From Salinigranum marinum (GTDB lineage Archaea; Halobacteriota; Halobacteria; Halobacteriales; Haloferacaceae): a DNA stretch of 64,000 nt. This document shows, one piece after another, positions 18,596 to 27,903 of the stretch. Location: contig NZ_CP100461.1 of assembly GCF_024228675.1 (NCBI RefSeq), positions 806,001 through 870,000 on the forward strand, in the 5' to 3' direction. Within the stretch, counting starts at the first letter, position 1. The number at the start of each line of letters is the position of its first letter. The translations under genes were made by a program, and so were the position numbers. The notes under the pieces are model-generated. The model had not been told where the DNA came from. It saw only the letters and a list, made by a program, of their open reading frames with translations, and did not search any database.

Positions 18596-19042
18596 GTGGC
18601 AGAGAACTCGAAGCTGACGCTGCTCCAGCGGGTCGATCGCTGGCTCGATCACACGTTCTTCGCCGCGATGGAGGTGAACGTGCTGGTCCTTCCGGTGCTG
18701 TGGTTCCTGTTGGTGGCCGCCCACCCCGCCGAGGTCTCACTCTCGGCGATGACGGCACTGGTGGTCGCGTCGGTCGCCGTCGGTACGTTTCGGGGTCGGT
18801 ACGTCGACGTGGGCTGGTGGCCGAAGCCGGGACATTTCGCCACGCTCCCGCTCCGGGCGGCGTACTACGGCGTCGTCGTAGGCGCGGCGACGTACGTCGG
18901 CGTGCAGGCGCAGCTGTTCACGGGGTCACCGTGGCCGGGCGTCGGTGTCCCCGCCGTGGTGTCGGTCGCCGTCCTCTGGCCGTTTCCGTGGGTTCTCGGA
19001 CGGATCGAGCGCCTGGCCCGCACCGAACCGGCGTGGGCCTGA
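18596..19042 (+). CDS. Haloarchaeal membrane protein, unknown
   Basis: This 148-residue protein starts at GTG 18596 (AENSKLTLLQRVDRWLDHTFFAAMEV). It has four predicted membrane helices, with the loop RGRYVDVGWWPKPGHFATLPLR between the second and third. TTTAGC centred 26 bases upstream matches a TATA box for a leaderless transcript and favours the GTG start. I do not recognise a characterised family. Confidence 0.65.
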   Translation: MAENSKLTLLQRVDRWLDHTFFAAMEVNVLVLPVLWFLLVAAHPAEVSLSAMTALVVASVAVGTFRGRYVDVGWWPKPGHFATLPLRAAYYGVVVGAATYVGVQAQLFTGSPWPGVGVPAVVSVAVLWPFPWVLGRIERLARTEPAWA

Positions 19043-19229
19043 GCGATCCGGCCGCCGGTGAATCACCGCTCCCGACTCGCCGACGCAGTCGTCGTCCTCG
19101 GCGTGGGCGTTTCCGCCGATCCAGGGGTCGCCGCCGACCTGGTCGGCTCTGGGTTCCCGATCCGGTACCGCGGCACGGCGGACGCTCCCGACGCTCGGCG
19201 AGTGGTCACGTGTCGGGCCGGCCCCACTT

Positions 19230-20219
19230 TTAGAACGCTTCGGAGGCGGGGGAGAACTCCACCGTCGTGCCTAGCCCCCGCTCGCGGGCCCGCTCGTACA
19301 GGAGGAAGCCGGCGGCGACGGTCTCGATACCGGTGCCGCCCGAGTCGAAGACCGTGATCTCCTCCTCGGTGGTCCGGGCCTCGGCGACGCCGGCGACGAT
19401 CTCACCCAGTTCGGCGTGGATGTGCGTCTCGTCGACGGCCCCCTCTTCCATCGCGAGGAGGAACGATCCCGCGTCCGTCGTCGCGCGCTTGCGGAGGTCC
19501 GGGACGTACGTCGCACGCTCGATCGTGGTCGCATCGAGTTCGCGTTTCTCGGCGTGGTACTGTCCCATCGCGGTGACGTGTGTCCCCGGTTCGAGGAGAT
19601 CGCCGTCGAACACCGGCTCCGAGGCGGTCGTCGCCGTGACGACGATGTCGGCGTCCTCGACGGCGGCGGCCGCCGAGGCGACCGCCGCGACGCTCACGTC
19701 GAGTTCGCGGTCCATCTCGCCGGCGAACTGCTCGCGGTTCTCCTTCGTCGGGGAGTAGACCCAGACCGTGTCGAGGTCGCGGACGGTGGCGACCGCGCGC
19801 ACCTGTCCGCTCGCCTGTGAGCCGCTGCCGATGACGGCGAGCGAGGCGGCGTCTTCGCGCGCGAGGGCGTCGACTCCGACCGCGCCGGCGGCACCGGTCT
19901 TGTACGGGTTCATGTGTGCACCGTCGACGACGGCGAGCAACTGGCCAGAGTCGGCGTCGAAAAGCGGCGTGACGAACCAGGCGTCCCGGGCACCGAAGCC
20001 CGCGCTGTACATGTAGCCGCCCATCGCGCCGGTGTCCGGGAGGACGGCCCCGTAGGTCGTGAGCATGCCCGGCGGGTCGGTCGGGAGGAACTTCGTTCGT
20101 GGCTCGGCAGGGGCTCCCTCGCCACGCTGTCGGTAGCCGTCGCGGACTGCCTCGACGTACTCGGCGGGCGTCGCCAGCCCCGCGACGTCGTCGCTCGACA
20201 GGAACAGCGTCTCGGTCAT
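19230..20219 (-). CDS. Ornithine cyclodeaminase / mu-crystallin family dehydrogenase
   Basis: This 329-residue NAD(P)-dependent enzyme has the family's N-terminal substrate region (MGGYMYSAGFGARDAWFVTPLF, DGAHMNPYKTGAAGAVG). A Rossmann fold begins LAVIGSGSQASGQVRAVATV. GTHVTAMGQYHAEKRELD and a late FDSGGTGIETVAAGFLLYERA follow. Archaeal relatives include alanine dehydrogenase and delta-pyrroline carboxylate or ketimine reductases, and these cannot be separated by eye. ATG 20219 is supported by a TATA-like GTTTTGCC about 26 bases upstream; the open frame to 20309 is an artefact. Confidence 0.88.
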   Translation of the reverse strand: MTETLFLSSDDVAGLATPAEYVEAVRDGYRQRGEGAPAEPRTKFLPTDPPGMLTTYGAVLPDTGAMGGYMYSAGFGARDAWFVTPLFDADSGQLLAVVDGAHMNPYKTGAAGAVGVDALAREDAASLAVIGSGSQASGQVRAVATVRDLDTVWVYSPTKENREQFAGEMDRELDVSVAAVASAAAAVEDADIVVTATTASEPVFDGDLLEPGTHVTAMGQYHAEKRELDATTIERATYVPDLRKRATTDAGSFLLAMEEGAVDETHIHAELGEIVAGVAEARTTEEEITVFDSGGTGIETVAAGFLLYERARERGLGTTVEFSPASEAF

Positions 20220-20522
20220 GCCCATCGAAAGGACGCCGAGCGGCAAAACCGTACGGGACGAAACGACGGCGCGAGCTGGGACTGCCACGTCGTGATGGGT
20301 CGCCGGCACCCCCGGTCACTGCCGAGTCCATCCGACGAACGAGCGAACCCGCGATCCGGAGCGATCGACCGGTCTATCGGCGGGCGAGGAGACGCGTGCC
20401 GGGGCATCGCCCAGCAGGCGGTGGGGAACAGAGAGGGGAGAACGGAGCGCGGTGAAGAGCGGAGAAGCGAGAGGGATGGGCCGAGTGAGAGAGAGGAGAC
20501 GGAGTGGAGAGTCGAGATCGGA

Positions 20523-20765
20523 TTACGCTTGTTCGGGGAGGGAGGTCGGAGCGTCGGCGGGTTCGGTGGAGGCCGGGGTGGGGGCGATCTCGGTCGTGTC
20601 GACGGGTCCGTTGACGAAGAGAGCGTGCCCGACGACGAGCCCGGACACCCCCGCACCGAGCGGTACTGCGGTCGTCAGTCCCATCCCAGTGAGGAGTAAC
20701 AGGCCCGTGAGGCCGAGGAGGGTTAGCGGAATGAGACCGAGCACGTAGTCGTAATATCCAATCAT
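20523..20765 (-). CDS. Small two-helix membrane protein, hypothetical
   Basis: This 80-residue protein (MIGYYDYVLGLIPLTLLGLTG) has two or three hydrophobic segments followed by an acidic, Pro/Thr-rich tail ending LPEQA. ATTATATG on the minus strand, about 27 bases before a start just upstream of ATG 20765, is a strong TATA box and rules out the longer frame to 20816. Proteins of this shape are common and uncharacterised in haloarchaea. The 300 bases downstream of its stop hold no recognisable gene. Confidence 0.7.
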   Translation of the reverse strand: MIGYYDYVLGLIPLTLLGLTGLLLLTGMGLTTAVPLGAGVSGLVVGHALFVNGPVDTTEIAPTPASTEPADAPTSLPEQA

Positions 20766-20989
20766 AATACAGTACATAGTATGGGTGCATGGCATATAAT
20801 TCTTTCCCGTGGCCAACTGGTAGTAGTCGGGTGAGATTGCCTGTGCTTACTCATAAGTTATATTGATAAAAACGCCTCAGGGCCCTCTAAAACCCGTAAT
20901 TCAGCACTTTGAGAGCGTTAGCTTCGTCTGACAGCTCGGAACACTGATGTGCTCCGCTGGCGATCCGAAGCGGTAAATCGATCGACAGT

Positions 20990-22366
20990 GTGAACCGAGG
21001 TGTGAACCGGAACGACCGCGCGATCGTCGCGCTCGTGAGCCTCGCACACGGGATGGTCCACACGTACGAGCTCTCGATCCCGATCTTCGTCTCCATCTGG
21101 CTCGTCGAGTTCTCGGCGGTCGATCTCGGGTTTACCCAAGTCGGCGTCACGGCCGCCACGCTCGGCGTCGTCGTGACCGCGGGGTACGGGCTGTTCGGGG
21201 CCGGGTCGCTCCCCAGCGGCGTGCTCGTCGACCGGGTCGGGTCGCGGCGGCTCATCCGCGCCTGTCTGTTCGGGATGGGCGCGTCGTTTCTCCTCCTGGC
21301 GGTCGCGCCCGGACTCGTCGCGGTCACCCTCGCGCTGCTCGTCTGGGGGCTCGCCGCCTCAGTCTACCACCCCGCCGGGCTCGCATTGCTGTCGAAGGGC
21401 GTCGAAGAGCGGGGAACGGGGTTCGCCTACCACGGCATCGCCGGCAACGTCGGTCAGGGCGGCGGGCCGCTCGTGACGACGATCCTCCTGCTGTTTCTCG
21501 ACTGGACGACCGTTGCGGCGCTCCTGGCGGTGCCCGCGCTCGTCGCCGGCGTCTACGCCTCCCGTGCGGAGTTCGACGAGACGGCCGCCGTCGCCGCGAG
21601 CACCGACGGCGGCGAGCGCGTGGACGGCGGGCGAGAGTCGTCGGAGGCGACCTCCGGCGGCGAGTCGAAGGCCACCTCCGGCATCGACTCGCTCGCCGAG
21701 TTCCGCGCCGAATCGGCCCGCCTGTTCGCGGGGAGCTTCGTCCTCGTGTTTGTCGTCGCGCTCTGTTCGGGGCTGTACTACCGGGGCTTTCTCACGTTCC
21801 TCCCTGGCGTCTTGGAGTCGGTGCCGGGATTCGAGCCGTTCCCCCTCTCGGCCGTCCTCCCGGCCGAGGTCGCCCGGGCGATCGGCGGCGGCTCACAGCT
21901 CGTCCGGCCCGAGCGGTACTTCTACGCCGGCCTGCTCGTCGTCGGCGTCTTCGGCCAGTACGCCGGCGGGAAGCTCTCCGACAGGATCGACGTCGAGAAG
22001 GGGATCGTCGTCGGCTTCGGGGCGCTCGCGGTGCTGGCCGTCCTCTTTCTCCCCGTCGCCGGCGTCGGCGTCGCCCCGCTCGCGGTGCTCGGTGCCGTCG
22101 TCGGCTTCTTCCTCTTTTTCGTCCAGCCGTTCTACCAGGCGACCGTCGCCGAGTACACCCCGGCGGGTGCCCGCGGGCTCTCGTACGGCTACACCTACCT
22201 CGGCGTCTTCGGCGTCGGGGCGCTCGGCGGCACCGTCGCGGGCGTCGTGTTGACGTACGCCGCCCCCGCGGAACTGTTCGTCATCCTCGCGGGGATCGCC
22301 GTCGTCGCCGCGGGGCTGGGCGCGTATCTGGTCCGGAACGAACGCCCGGAGACGGCGGCCCCGTGA
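20990..22366 (+). CDS. MFS transporter
   Basis: This 458-residue, twelve-helix permease has GSLPSGVLVDRVGSRRLIRAC as motif A and AYHGIAGNVGQGGGPLVTT as motif C. A hydrophilic loop rich in Ser/Gly/Glu separates the two halves (about residues 195-235). YAGGKLSDRIDVEKG is the second-half motif A. The ASVYHPAGLALLSKGV stretch resembles the fosmidomycin-resistance/cyanate-type MFS branch, but the substrate is unknown. GTG 20990 is the annotated start; a second GTG at 21002 is possible. The AT-rich region upstream fits a promoter. Confidence 0.85.
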   Translation: MNRGVNRNDRAIVALVSLAHGMVHTYELSIPIFVSIWLVEFSAVDLGFTQVGVTAATLGVVVTAGYGLFGAGSLPSGVLVDRVGSRRLIRACLFGMGASFLLLAVAPGLVAVTLALLVWGLAASVYHPAGLALLSKGVEERGTGFAYHGIAGNVGQGGGPLVTTILLLFLDWTTVAALLAVPALVAGVYASRAEFDETAAVAASTDGGERVDGGRESSEATSGGESKATSGIDSLAEFRAESARLFAGSFVLVFVVALCSGLYYRGFLTFLPGVLESVPGFEPFPLSAVLPAEVARAIGGGSQLVRPERYFYAGLLVVGVFGQYAGGKLSDRIDVEKGIVVGFGALAVLAVLFLPVAGVGVAPLAVLGAVVGFFLFFVQPFYQATVAEYTPAGARGLSYGYTYLGVFGVGALGGTVAGVVLTYAAPAELFVILAGIAVVAAGLGAYLVRNERPETAAP

Positions 22367-22486
22367 CAGGACGCCGACCCTGTCGGGGGCGGGCCGGGCG
22401 TCGGCGGACGATCGGCGCGATCGACCGACGATCGATCGACGACGGCCCACACGGATTTACCGCTCGCCGCCGAAACCCGGCCCGCG

Positions 22487-22921
22487 ATGTACGAGACGAT
22501 CCTCGTCCCGACCGACAGGAGCGCCGGTTCCGAACTGGCCGTCGAACACGCGGTCGACCTCGCCCGGCGGTACGACGCGACCCTCCATCTCGTCTCGGTC
22601 ATCGACACCGACGTGGTGAACCACTACGCCGGTGTCGACGCCATCGAGGGCGTCGAGGGGGCGCTCGAAGCGCAAGGTGTGGACGCGCTCGACGCCGCCG
22701 CCGCGCGAGCCGCGGCCGCGGGAGTGGCCACGGAGCGCCACGTCGTCGAGGGGCGGCCGCACGAGGCGATCGTCGACGCCGTCGCGATGGTCGGTGCGGA
22801 CCTCGTCGTGATGGGGACCGAACGGAAAAGCGGGGAGTACCGCCGGCTCCTCGGTAGCGTCACCGAACGCGTGGTTCGGGTGGCCGACGTCCCGGTCCAC
22901 GTGGTCAAGGCCGACGCCTAG
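22487..22921 (+). CDS. Universal stress protein (UspA family)
   Basis: This 144-residue protein has the complete UspA fold. It begins MYETILVPTDRSAGSELAVEHAVDLARRYDATLHLVSVIDT. It has the ATP-binding motif VMGTERKSGEYRRLLGSVTERVVRVADVPVHVV near the end, of the G-2x-G-9x-G(S/T) type with Glu-Arg substitution in its first part. UspA proteins bind nucleotides and respond to stress. Four bases separate its stop from the convergent fen gene's end, so the transcripts overlap. Confidence 0.93.
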   Translation: MYETILVPTDRSAGSELAVEHAVDLARRYDATLHLVSVIDTDVVNHYAGVDAIEGVEGALEAQGVDALDAAAARAAAAGVATERHVVEGRPHEAIVDAVAMVGADLVVMGTERKSGEYRRLLGSVTERVVRVADVPVHVVKADA

Positions 22922-22924
22922 GTC

Positions 22925-23905
22925 CTAGGTCCAGCGGTCGAGGCCGGTCTGGACGACCGACTGCTCGATGCGCGAGAAGCCCTTCCGCACTTCGCTCTCG
23001 TCGACCTCCCACTCCTCGACCACGAAGCGACGCGCGGCGTCGAGGTCGGGGTCGAGGTCGACGTCGAACGCGTAGTCCTCGGTAACAGGGGGATCGAGAA
23101 AGAGGTCGCGGATGCGGTCGGCGTTCGGGACGTGATCGCCCCGCGCGTCGAGGACGGCCCACAGGTCGCCGTGTTCTTTGACCGCCGTGATCGCCGTCTT
23201 GGGGCCGACCCCGGAGATCCCCTCGTTGAAGTCCGTCCCGCAGAGGATGGCGACGTCGACCAACTGTTCCCAGGTGAGGCCGTTCTCCTCCAGGGTGGCC
23301 TCGAAGCTCATCAGCTCGGGGATGCCCTTGCTCGTCAGCCCTCGGAGGGTGTACGGCGCGCCGAACAACAGCGTGTCGTAGTCCTCGCTCCCGACGTAGT
23401 CGGCATCGCCAGCCCGTGCCATGTACGACGCCTGTGCCTCGCCCTCTGCGGGCGCTTCCACGATGGGGACGTCCAGCAGTTCGAGCAGTTCGCGGGTGGT
23501 CTCCTGGATCACGGGCGTCAGCCGCTGTGTGCGGGCCTCGAGGCGGGCGGCCTCGATGGAGTCGCCGCGCTCTCTCGCCTCCTCCAGCCGCTCTCTGGCG
23601 CGCTCTTTGGCCTCGCGGCGCTTCTCGACCTCGTCGTCTTTCAGCTCCGTGACGCCGCCGTCGAAGACGAAGACGGGGACGAGGTCGTGCTCGAAGAACT
23701 TCGGCAGGCCCTGGACGACCCCGACGAGGTTCGCGACCTCCGCTCCCTCGCTCGTCGTGTACACCTCGTCACGAGTCCACTTTACCGTGGTCGTGAGATA
23801 CCGGTAGAGCCAGTTGTGCGCGTCGACGGCGACCACGCTCCCGGCGATATCGTCCCACGCGACGTCCGAGAGGTGCGCCAGCGTGCGGAGGTCTGCGTTT
23901 CCCAT
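22925..23905 (-). CDS. fen: Flap endonuclease 1
   Basis: This 326-residue structure-specific nuclease removes 5' flaps in Okazaki fragment processing and base-excision repair. The metal-binding acidic residues lie in [50 protein letters not shown] and [21 protein letters not shown]. The last is the helix-hairpin-helix. The C-terminus [12 protein letters not shown] is a PCNA-interacting peptide-like tail. The N-terminal MGNADLRTL is standard for the archaeal enzyme. Confidence 0.97.
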   Translation of the reverse strand: MGNADLRTLAHLSDVAWDDIAGSVVAVDAHNWLYRYLTTTVKWTRDEVYTTSEGAEVANLVGVVQGLPKFFEHDLVPVFVFDGGVTELKDDEVEKRREAKERARERLEEARERGDSIEAARLEARTQRLTPVIQETTRELLELLDVPIVEAPAEGEAQASYMARAGDADYVGSEDYDTLLFGAPYTLRGLTSKGIPELMSFEATLEENGLTWEQLVDVAILCGTDFNEGISGVGPKTAITAVKEHGDLWAVLDARGDHVPNADRIRDLFLDPPVTEDYAFDVDLDPDLDAARRFVVEEWEVDESEVRKGFSRIEQSVVQTGLDRWT

Positions 23906-24063
23906 TGTCGACCGTTCGGGGGGCGAGCGTCTTATACTGTCGGCGTTTCCGTCCGGAAGACGTTGTTGACGCCGATGAGTGATTCACAGCGTGCCCGCGT
24001 CGGCGCATCCGCGCTCGGTGGGCCGAGCGAGGAACCGGTCGAGCACAGGGGCGTGCGACACGT

Positions 24064-24200
24064 AGGGCGGTGATGCCACGAGCCTCCCCAGCCGACTGCG
24101 GTGCTCGGGAACTCGCTTCGCTCGCTCCCTGCGCTCCTCGTCCCTCGCGCGGCGGGGCGACACGGCGTCGCCCCGGCCGCGCCACCGCTGGGCCATGCGA
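24064..24200. repeat. Dispersed haloarchaeal intergenic repeat, copy B
   Basis: The segment between fen and the GNAT gene begins with AGGGCGGTGATGCCACGA, identical over 18 bases to copy A. GCCTCCCCAGCCGACT follows, shared with the reverse complement of copy C. CTCGCTTCGCTCGCTC and a stem GGGGCGAC-ACG-GTCGCCCC complete it. The 300-base gap 23906-24205 contains no convincing gene. Confidence 0.5.
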
Positions 24201-24205
24201 TCGCC

Positions 24206-24835
24206 TCACGCCTCGTTCGGTGGGTCGACGAGTGTCGGCGGCTCGGCCCCCTCCCGCTCGTCCAGAAAGGCCCGCTCCTCTGGGGAGAGGTCGCGCTCAC
24301 GGAACACGTCCAGCCCGCGCCGGTACGTCCCGGCGTCGATCTCCGACACTCCTCGCAGGTCGCAGTCGAGCACGACTTCCGCGAGCCCCGTCTCCCGCCC
24401 CGTGTACGCGAACCCGACCTTCGAGAGCGCCTCGTACGAGAAGACGTTGTTCACGGCGATCCGACACCGCGCGTAGCCCCGGTCGCACGCCCGCTCGCGG
24501 ACGAACGCCACGAGGCGTGGGCCGATCCCCTCGCCGCGCCGGTCGCCGCGGACGGTGACGTAGCGGAGCCACAGCGTGTCGCCGTCGGTGCGGTCCGGGT
24601 TGAACGCGACGGCGGCGACGACTGTCGGGTCGCCGATGCGTGAGGGTCCGTCCACGTCACCGTCGCCGCTGGTGTGGTCGTGGTCGAGCGCCCACGGGTC
24701 GTCGTCGTCGCGAGCGACGGCGGTCCCCGTCGACGAGGTCACGAACTTGCCGGCGTAGGCGAACGCGCGGTAGTCCAGCCGCAGTCGCGGCCCGCCACCG
24801 GGGTCGTCGTGCCAGCCGACGAGCGCGTACTCCAT
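24206..24835 (-). CDS. GNAT family N-acetyltransferase
   Basis: This 209-residue protein has the acetyl-CoA-binding motif RGDRRGEGIGPRLVAFVRERA (R/Q-x-x-G-x-G/A) preceded by LWLRYVTVR. IAVNNVFSYEALSKVGFAYTGRETG forms motif B. The first 90 residues form an unusual acidic domain before the GNAT core. The acceptor substrate is unknown. ATG 24835 (MEYALVGWHDD) was chosen because the frame extension to 24907 overlaps the neighbouring HTH gene. Confidence 0.82.
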   Translation of the reverse strand: MEYALVGWHDDPGGGPRLRLDYRAFAYAGKFVTSSTGTAVARDDDDPWALDHDHTSGDGDVDGPSRIGDPTVVAAVAFNPDRTDGDTLWLRYVTVRGDRRGEGIGPRLVAFVRERACDRGYARCRIAVNNVFSYEALSKVGFAYTGRETGLAEVVLDCDLRGVSEIDAGTYRRGLDVFRERDLSPEERAFLDEREGAEPPTLVDPPNEA

Positions 24836-24881
24836 ACCCAACGACAGACGGAGGACCGCCGAGTGTCTTTCGGCGCGGCGG

Positions 24882-25109
24882 TCAGTCGACGAGCCGGTAG
24901 GCCTCACCCTCCCGTTCGACGAACCCCCGGTCGGCCAGCGAGCCGAGGATGCTGTAGAGCGCGAGCTTCCGCATGTCGAGCGTCTCGGCGAGTTCCGTGA
25001 TCGTCGCCCGGTCGGCCTCGGCGAGACAGAGGTAGACCAGTTTCGAGCTGGCGGCGTCGAGCCCAGCCGGTACGGTCGCGTCGTCCGCAGACTGCCCTGA
25101 CGATTTCAT
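24882..25109 (-). CDS. Small winged-helix regulator (MarR/TrmB-like)
   Basis: This 75-residue protein is a single winged helix: ASSKLVYLCLAEADRATITELAETLDMRKLALYSILGSLADRGFVEREGEAYRLVD. The helix-turn-helix spans about residues 34-58. It lacks any ligand domain. CTTATTAC on the minus strand at about 25131-25140 gives a TATA box near -26, so the mRNA is probably leaderless. Such single-domain proteins are numerous in haloarchaea. The target is unknown; the divergent methyltransferase 125 bases away is a candidate. Confidence 0.8.
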   Translation of the reverse strand: MKSSGQSADDATVPAGLDAASSKLVYLCLAEADRATITELAETLDMRKLALYSILGSLADRGFVEREGEAYRLVD

Positions 25110-25234
25110 GTTCGAACGCTAACAGCACCGGGTAATAAGATTTACTGACGAGTGAGTGAATTTCAACGAGTCGGGGGAGAAGCGCTTCAGTCGCGAAGCC
25201 CAACGTTCTCGACGCAGCGTCCCGATAGGCCAGT

Positions 25235-25855
25235 ATGCTCGATCACGGCCCCGGCGACGTCCGCTTCTTCGATCGCGTCGCACCGCTGTACGACCGCCTA
25301 ATGCCCGCCGCCCGCGCCGCCCCGCTCGCGGACGCGCTCGCGGTCTCGCGCCGGCCCGTCCGAACCGTCCTCGACGTCGCCGGCGGAACCGGCCGTGCCG
25401 CCCGGACGCTGTCTGGACTCGTCGGCGGCGCCGACCCCGACGACGAGGTCGCCCGGGGACGCGTCGTCGTCCTTGACCGCTCCCGCGAGATGCTCCGTGT
25501 GGCACGCTCGCGGGACCACGAGTGCGTCGCGGCGGACGCCGGCCACCTCCCGGTGCCGGACGACGCCGTCGACGCCGTCACGGTGGTCGACGCGCTCCAT
25601 CACGTCCGCGACCAGCGCGCGCTCGTCCGGGAGGCCCGGCGCGCTGTCGCCCCCGGCGGGGTCGTCGTCGTCGCGGACTTCGATCCCACGACCGTCCGCG
25701 GGCGTGCGCTCGTCGCCGCCGAGCGACACGTCGGCTTCGACTCCGTCTTCTCGACGCCCGACGACCTCGCGCGCTTCCTCGAACGGGAGGGCCTCGAGGG
25801 ACGCGTGGTCGAACCGGGGTTCGGCTACGTCGTCGTCGGGCGGGTTCCCGCGTGA
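25235..25855 (+). CDS. Class I SAM-dependent methyltransferase (UbiE-like)
   Basis: This 206-residue methyltransferase has motif I VLDVAGGTGRAARTL and motif II VVVLDRSREMLRVAR. An Asp then follows in CVAADAGHLPVPDDAVDAVTVVDALHHV, and REARRAVAPGGVVVVADFDP closes the core. The N-terminal VRFFDRVAPLYDRLMP is typical of UbiE/MenG-like enzymes acting on small lipophilic substrates such as menaquinone precursors. The exact substrate is not determined. Confidence 0.9.
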   Translation: MLDHGPGDVRFFDRVAPLYDRLMPAARAAPLADALAVSRRPVRTVLDVAGGTGRAARTLSGLVGGADPDDEVARGRVVVLDRSREMLRVARSRDHECVAADAGHLPVPDDAVDAVTVVDALHHVRDQRALVREARRAVAPGGVVVVADFDPTTVRGRALVAAERHVGFDSVFSTPDDLARFLEREGLEGRVVEPGFGYVVVGRVPA

Positions 25856-25904
25856 GCGACGACCGAACCGGGGAAGCCAAGAGGGATGCCCCGGAAGGGC
25901 GGGT

Positions 25905-26336
25905 ATGGCAACCTCGACAGGGTCGTTCCTGAACGGGCGCATCGACACGGCCGCGCTCCCGCTCGCGGTGGGTGACGTGTTGGTGCTCGTCCTCCTGTTG
26001 TCGTTCGGCACGGCGCGCCACAACGGCGTCGCCTACCTCACTGAACAGCCGGTGGCGCTCGCACTGACGCTGCTTCCCTTCCTCGTCGGGTGGCTCGTCG
26101 CCGCCCCGCTCGTCGGCGCGTACTCCGCGGGCGCGGCCGAATCAGCCAAGGCCGCGATCCCGCTCGCGATCCGCTCGTGGGTCGTCGCCGACGTCATCGG
26201 GATCGGTCTCAGAGTCGTCTTGCCGTTCGACGCCACCGGCGGCCCCCTCTCGCTGGCCATCTTCTTCGGCGTCACGCTCGTCGTCGGCGTCGTCGGCCTC
26301 GGCGTCTGGCGCTGGCTCTACTTCAAACTCCGCTGA
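25905..26336 (+). CDS. DUF3054 membrane protein
   Basis: This 143-residue protein has four membrane helices in the order typical of DUF3054: RIDTAALPLAVGDVLVLVLLLSFGTARHNG, LALTLLPFLVGWLVAAPLVGAYS, IRSWVVADVIGIGLRVVLPF and a final VGVVGLGVWRWLYFKLR. The function is unknown. It starts 49 bases after the methyltransferase stop and may share its transcript. ATG 25905 is the only start that leaves a short polar N-terminus before helix 1. Confidence 0.85.
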   Translation: MATSTGSFLNGRIDTAALPLAVGDVLVLVLLLSFGTARHNGVAYLTEQPVALALTLLPFLVGWLVAAPLVGAYSAGAAESAKAAIPLAIRSWVVADVIGIGLRVVLPFDATGGPLSLAIFFGVTLVVGVVGLGVWRWLYFKLR

Positions 26337-26371
26337 CGGCTCTTTTATTCGTCTCCGAACCCCGGACGCGC

Positions 26372-27724
26372 TCAGGAGGCGTCGTCGATCGCTCGCACGA
26401 GTAGATCGGCACCCAGTTCGATCTCGCGCTCGGTGACGTCTAACGGCGGCAACACGCGCAGGGTCTTGTAGCCACAGCCGAGCGTGAGCAACCCGCGCGC
26501 GAGCGCCGCCTCCTGGACCGCGTCGCGTCGCTCCGGCGTGTCGAACTCGACGGCGAGCAGCAGTCCCAGCCCGCGAACGTCGACGACGGTCGACCGCGCG
26601 GCGTCCGAGAGGGTCTCGACGAACTGCCGGCCCCGGACGACCGCGTTCGACAGCAGGTCGTGCTCCTCGATGGCGTCGATGGTGAGCGCACCCCCGGCGG
26701 CGGCGAGTAGGTCGCCCGCACCCCAGGTCGACGAGAGCCGCCCTTCCTCCTCGGGGAAGAGGTCGCCGCGGCCGACGGTCGCGCCCACCCGGAGCGCCTT
26801 CGCCGAGCAGAGCAGGTCCGGTTCGAGCGCCGAGTGGTCCGAGGCCCACCACTCGCCCGTCCGGCCGACGCCCGTCTGGATCTCGTCGGCAACGACCGTG
26901 AGGTCGTACTCGTCGGCGAGCGCGGCGATTTCTCTCATAAAAGCCTCGCTGGGGAACCGGTAACCGCCCTCGCCCTGGACGGGTTCGAGGATCACGTAGG
27001 CGACATCGTCGGCGGCGACGTGACCTCGATCGGGATCGAGTTTGCGGCCGATCCGCGACGCCTCGCCCCCGTCGACGAAGAAGCCACAGGAACACGTCTC
27101 GGGGGTACACGTCCGGTCGTCGCAGTAGGGCACGTCGACGATCCCGGCGACCTCCGGGAAGTCCCGTCGGTACTTCTCCTTCGAGCGGTTCAACGAGAGC
27201 GCGCCGAGCGTCCGTCCGTGGAAGGCCCCCTCGAAGGTGACACCGTGTTTCGCCCCGCCCGAGGCGTCGTAGGCGACCTTGATGGCGTTCTCGACCGCCT
27301 CCGCGCCGGAGTTCGAGAGGAAGACGGTGTCCATGTCGTAGTGGGCGGTGAGACGGGTCAGCCGATCCATCAGCCCCGCCGGCCCGGGCACGTCCTGTTC
27401 GTCCGGATGGTGGTGGCCGCCGGCGACGTAGAAGTCCTGGCCGGCGATCTTGAGCGGGTCGACGAGGTCGAACTCGCGGAGCCGGTCCACGAGCTTGGGG
27501 TTGTTGTAACCGAGGGGGGCGGCCGCGACGTGACTGGTGAAGTCCAGCAGGACGTTGCCGTCCAGGTCGGTGCAGAAGGGCCCCTCGGCCGGGGCGGTGC
27601 GGTCCCAGACGAAGTCGTAAACGTACGTGCTCGGCGCCGCGGTCGATCGGTGGTAGTCGACCCACTCGCGGGCGCGCTCACCGGGGAAGCCGTCGACGCG
27701 CGGCTCCGCCGTGTCTCGGTTCAT
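26372..27724 (-). CDS. Class III aminotransferase (4-aminobutyrate/acetylornithine type)
   Basis: This 450-residue PLP enzyme has LDFTSHVAAAPLGYNNPKLVDRL at the N-terminus, then FLSNSGAEAVENAIKVA and FHGRTLGALSLN. VVADEIQTGVGRTGEWWASDH holds the cofactor-stacking Asp, and LLCSAKALRVGATVGR contains the Schiff-base Lys, although the usual G-K residue pair there is replaced by A-K. An insertion with PYCDDRTCTPETCSCGFFVDGG adds four or five Cys and could bind a metal. The amino donor (GABA, ornithine or lysine-like) is unclear. Confidence 0.88.
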   Translation of the reverse strand: MNRDTAEPRVDGFPGERAREWVDYHRSTAAPSTYVYDFVWDRTAPAEGPFCTDLDGNVLLDFTSHVAAAPLGYNNPKLVDRLREFDLVDPLKIAGQDFYVAGGHHHPDEQDVPGPAGLMDRLTRLTAHYDMDTVFLSNSGAEAVENAIKVAYDASGGAKHGVTFEGAFHGRTLGALSLNRSKEKYRRDFPEVAGIVDVPYCDDRTCTPETCSCGFFVDGGEASRIGRKLDPDRGHVAADDVAYVILEPVQGEGGYRFPSEAFMREIAALADEYDLTVVADEIQTGVGRTGEWWASDHSALEPDLLCSAKALRVGATVGRGDLFPEEEGRLSSTWGAGDLLAAAGGALTIDAIEEHDLLSNAVVRGRQFVETLSDAARSTVVDVRGLGLLLAVEFDTPERRDAVQEAALARGLLTLGCGYKTLRVLPPLDVTEREIELGADLLVRAIDDAS

Positions 27725-27903
27725 GAGCCTGGTACGCCAACTGCGCTAAAAAGGCGTTCGCCGACCTGGTGGTCACGCTCGCGTCGCGCCACGGGTGGCG
27801 GCGAGCGTCGGCGGTGAGATCGCTCGTTCGCTCGAATGCCATCGGGGGGCCGACGCGACTAGTCGGGGGTAGATTCTTGCCGTCTCCGGGAGCAGTCCCC
27901 ACC

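Noticed and set aside
19058..19357. Plus-strand frame after the 18596 membrane gene
   Set aside because: The first 40 residues look fair, but it continues antisense into the ornithine cyclodeaminase-family gene and degrades into Arg/Ser runs.
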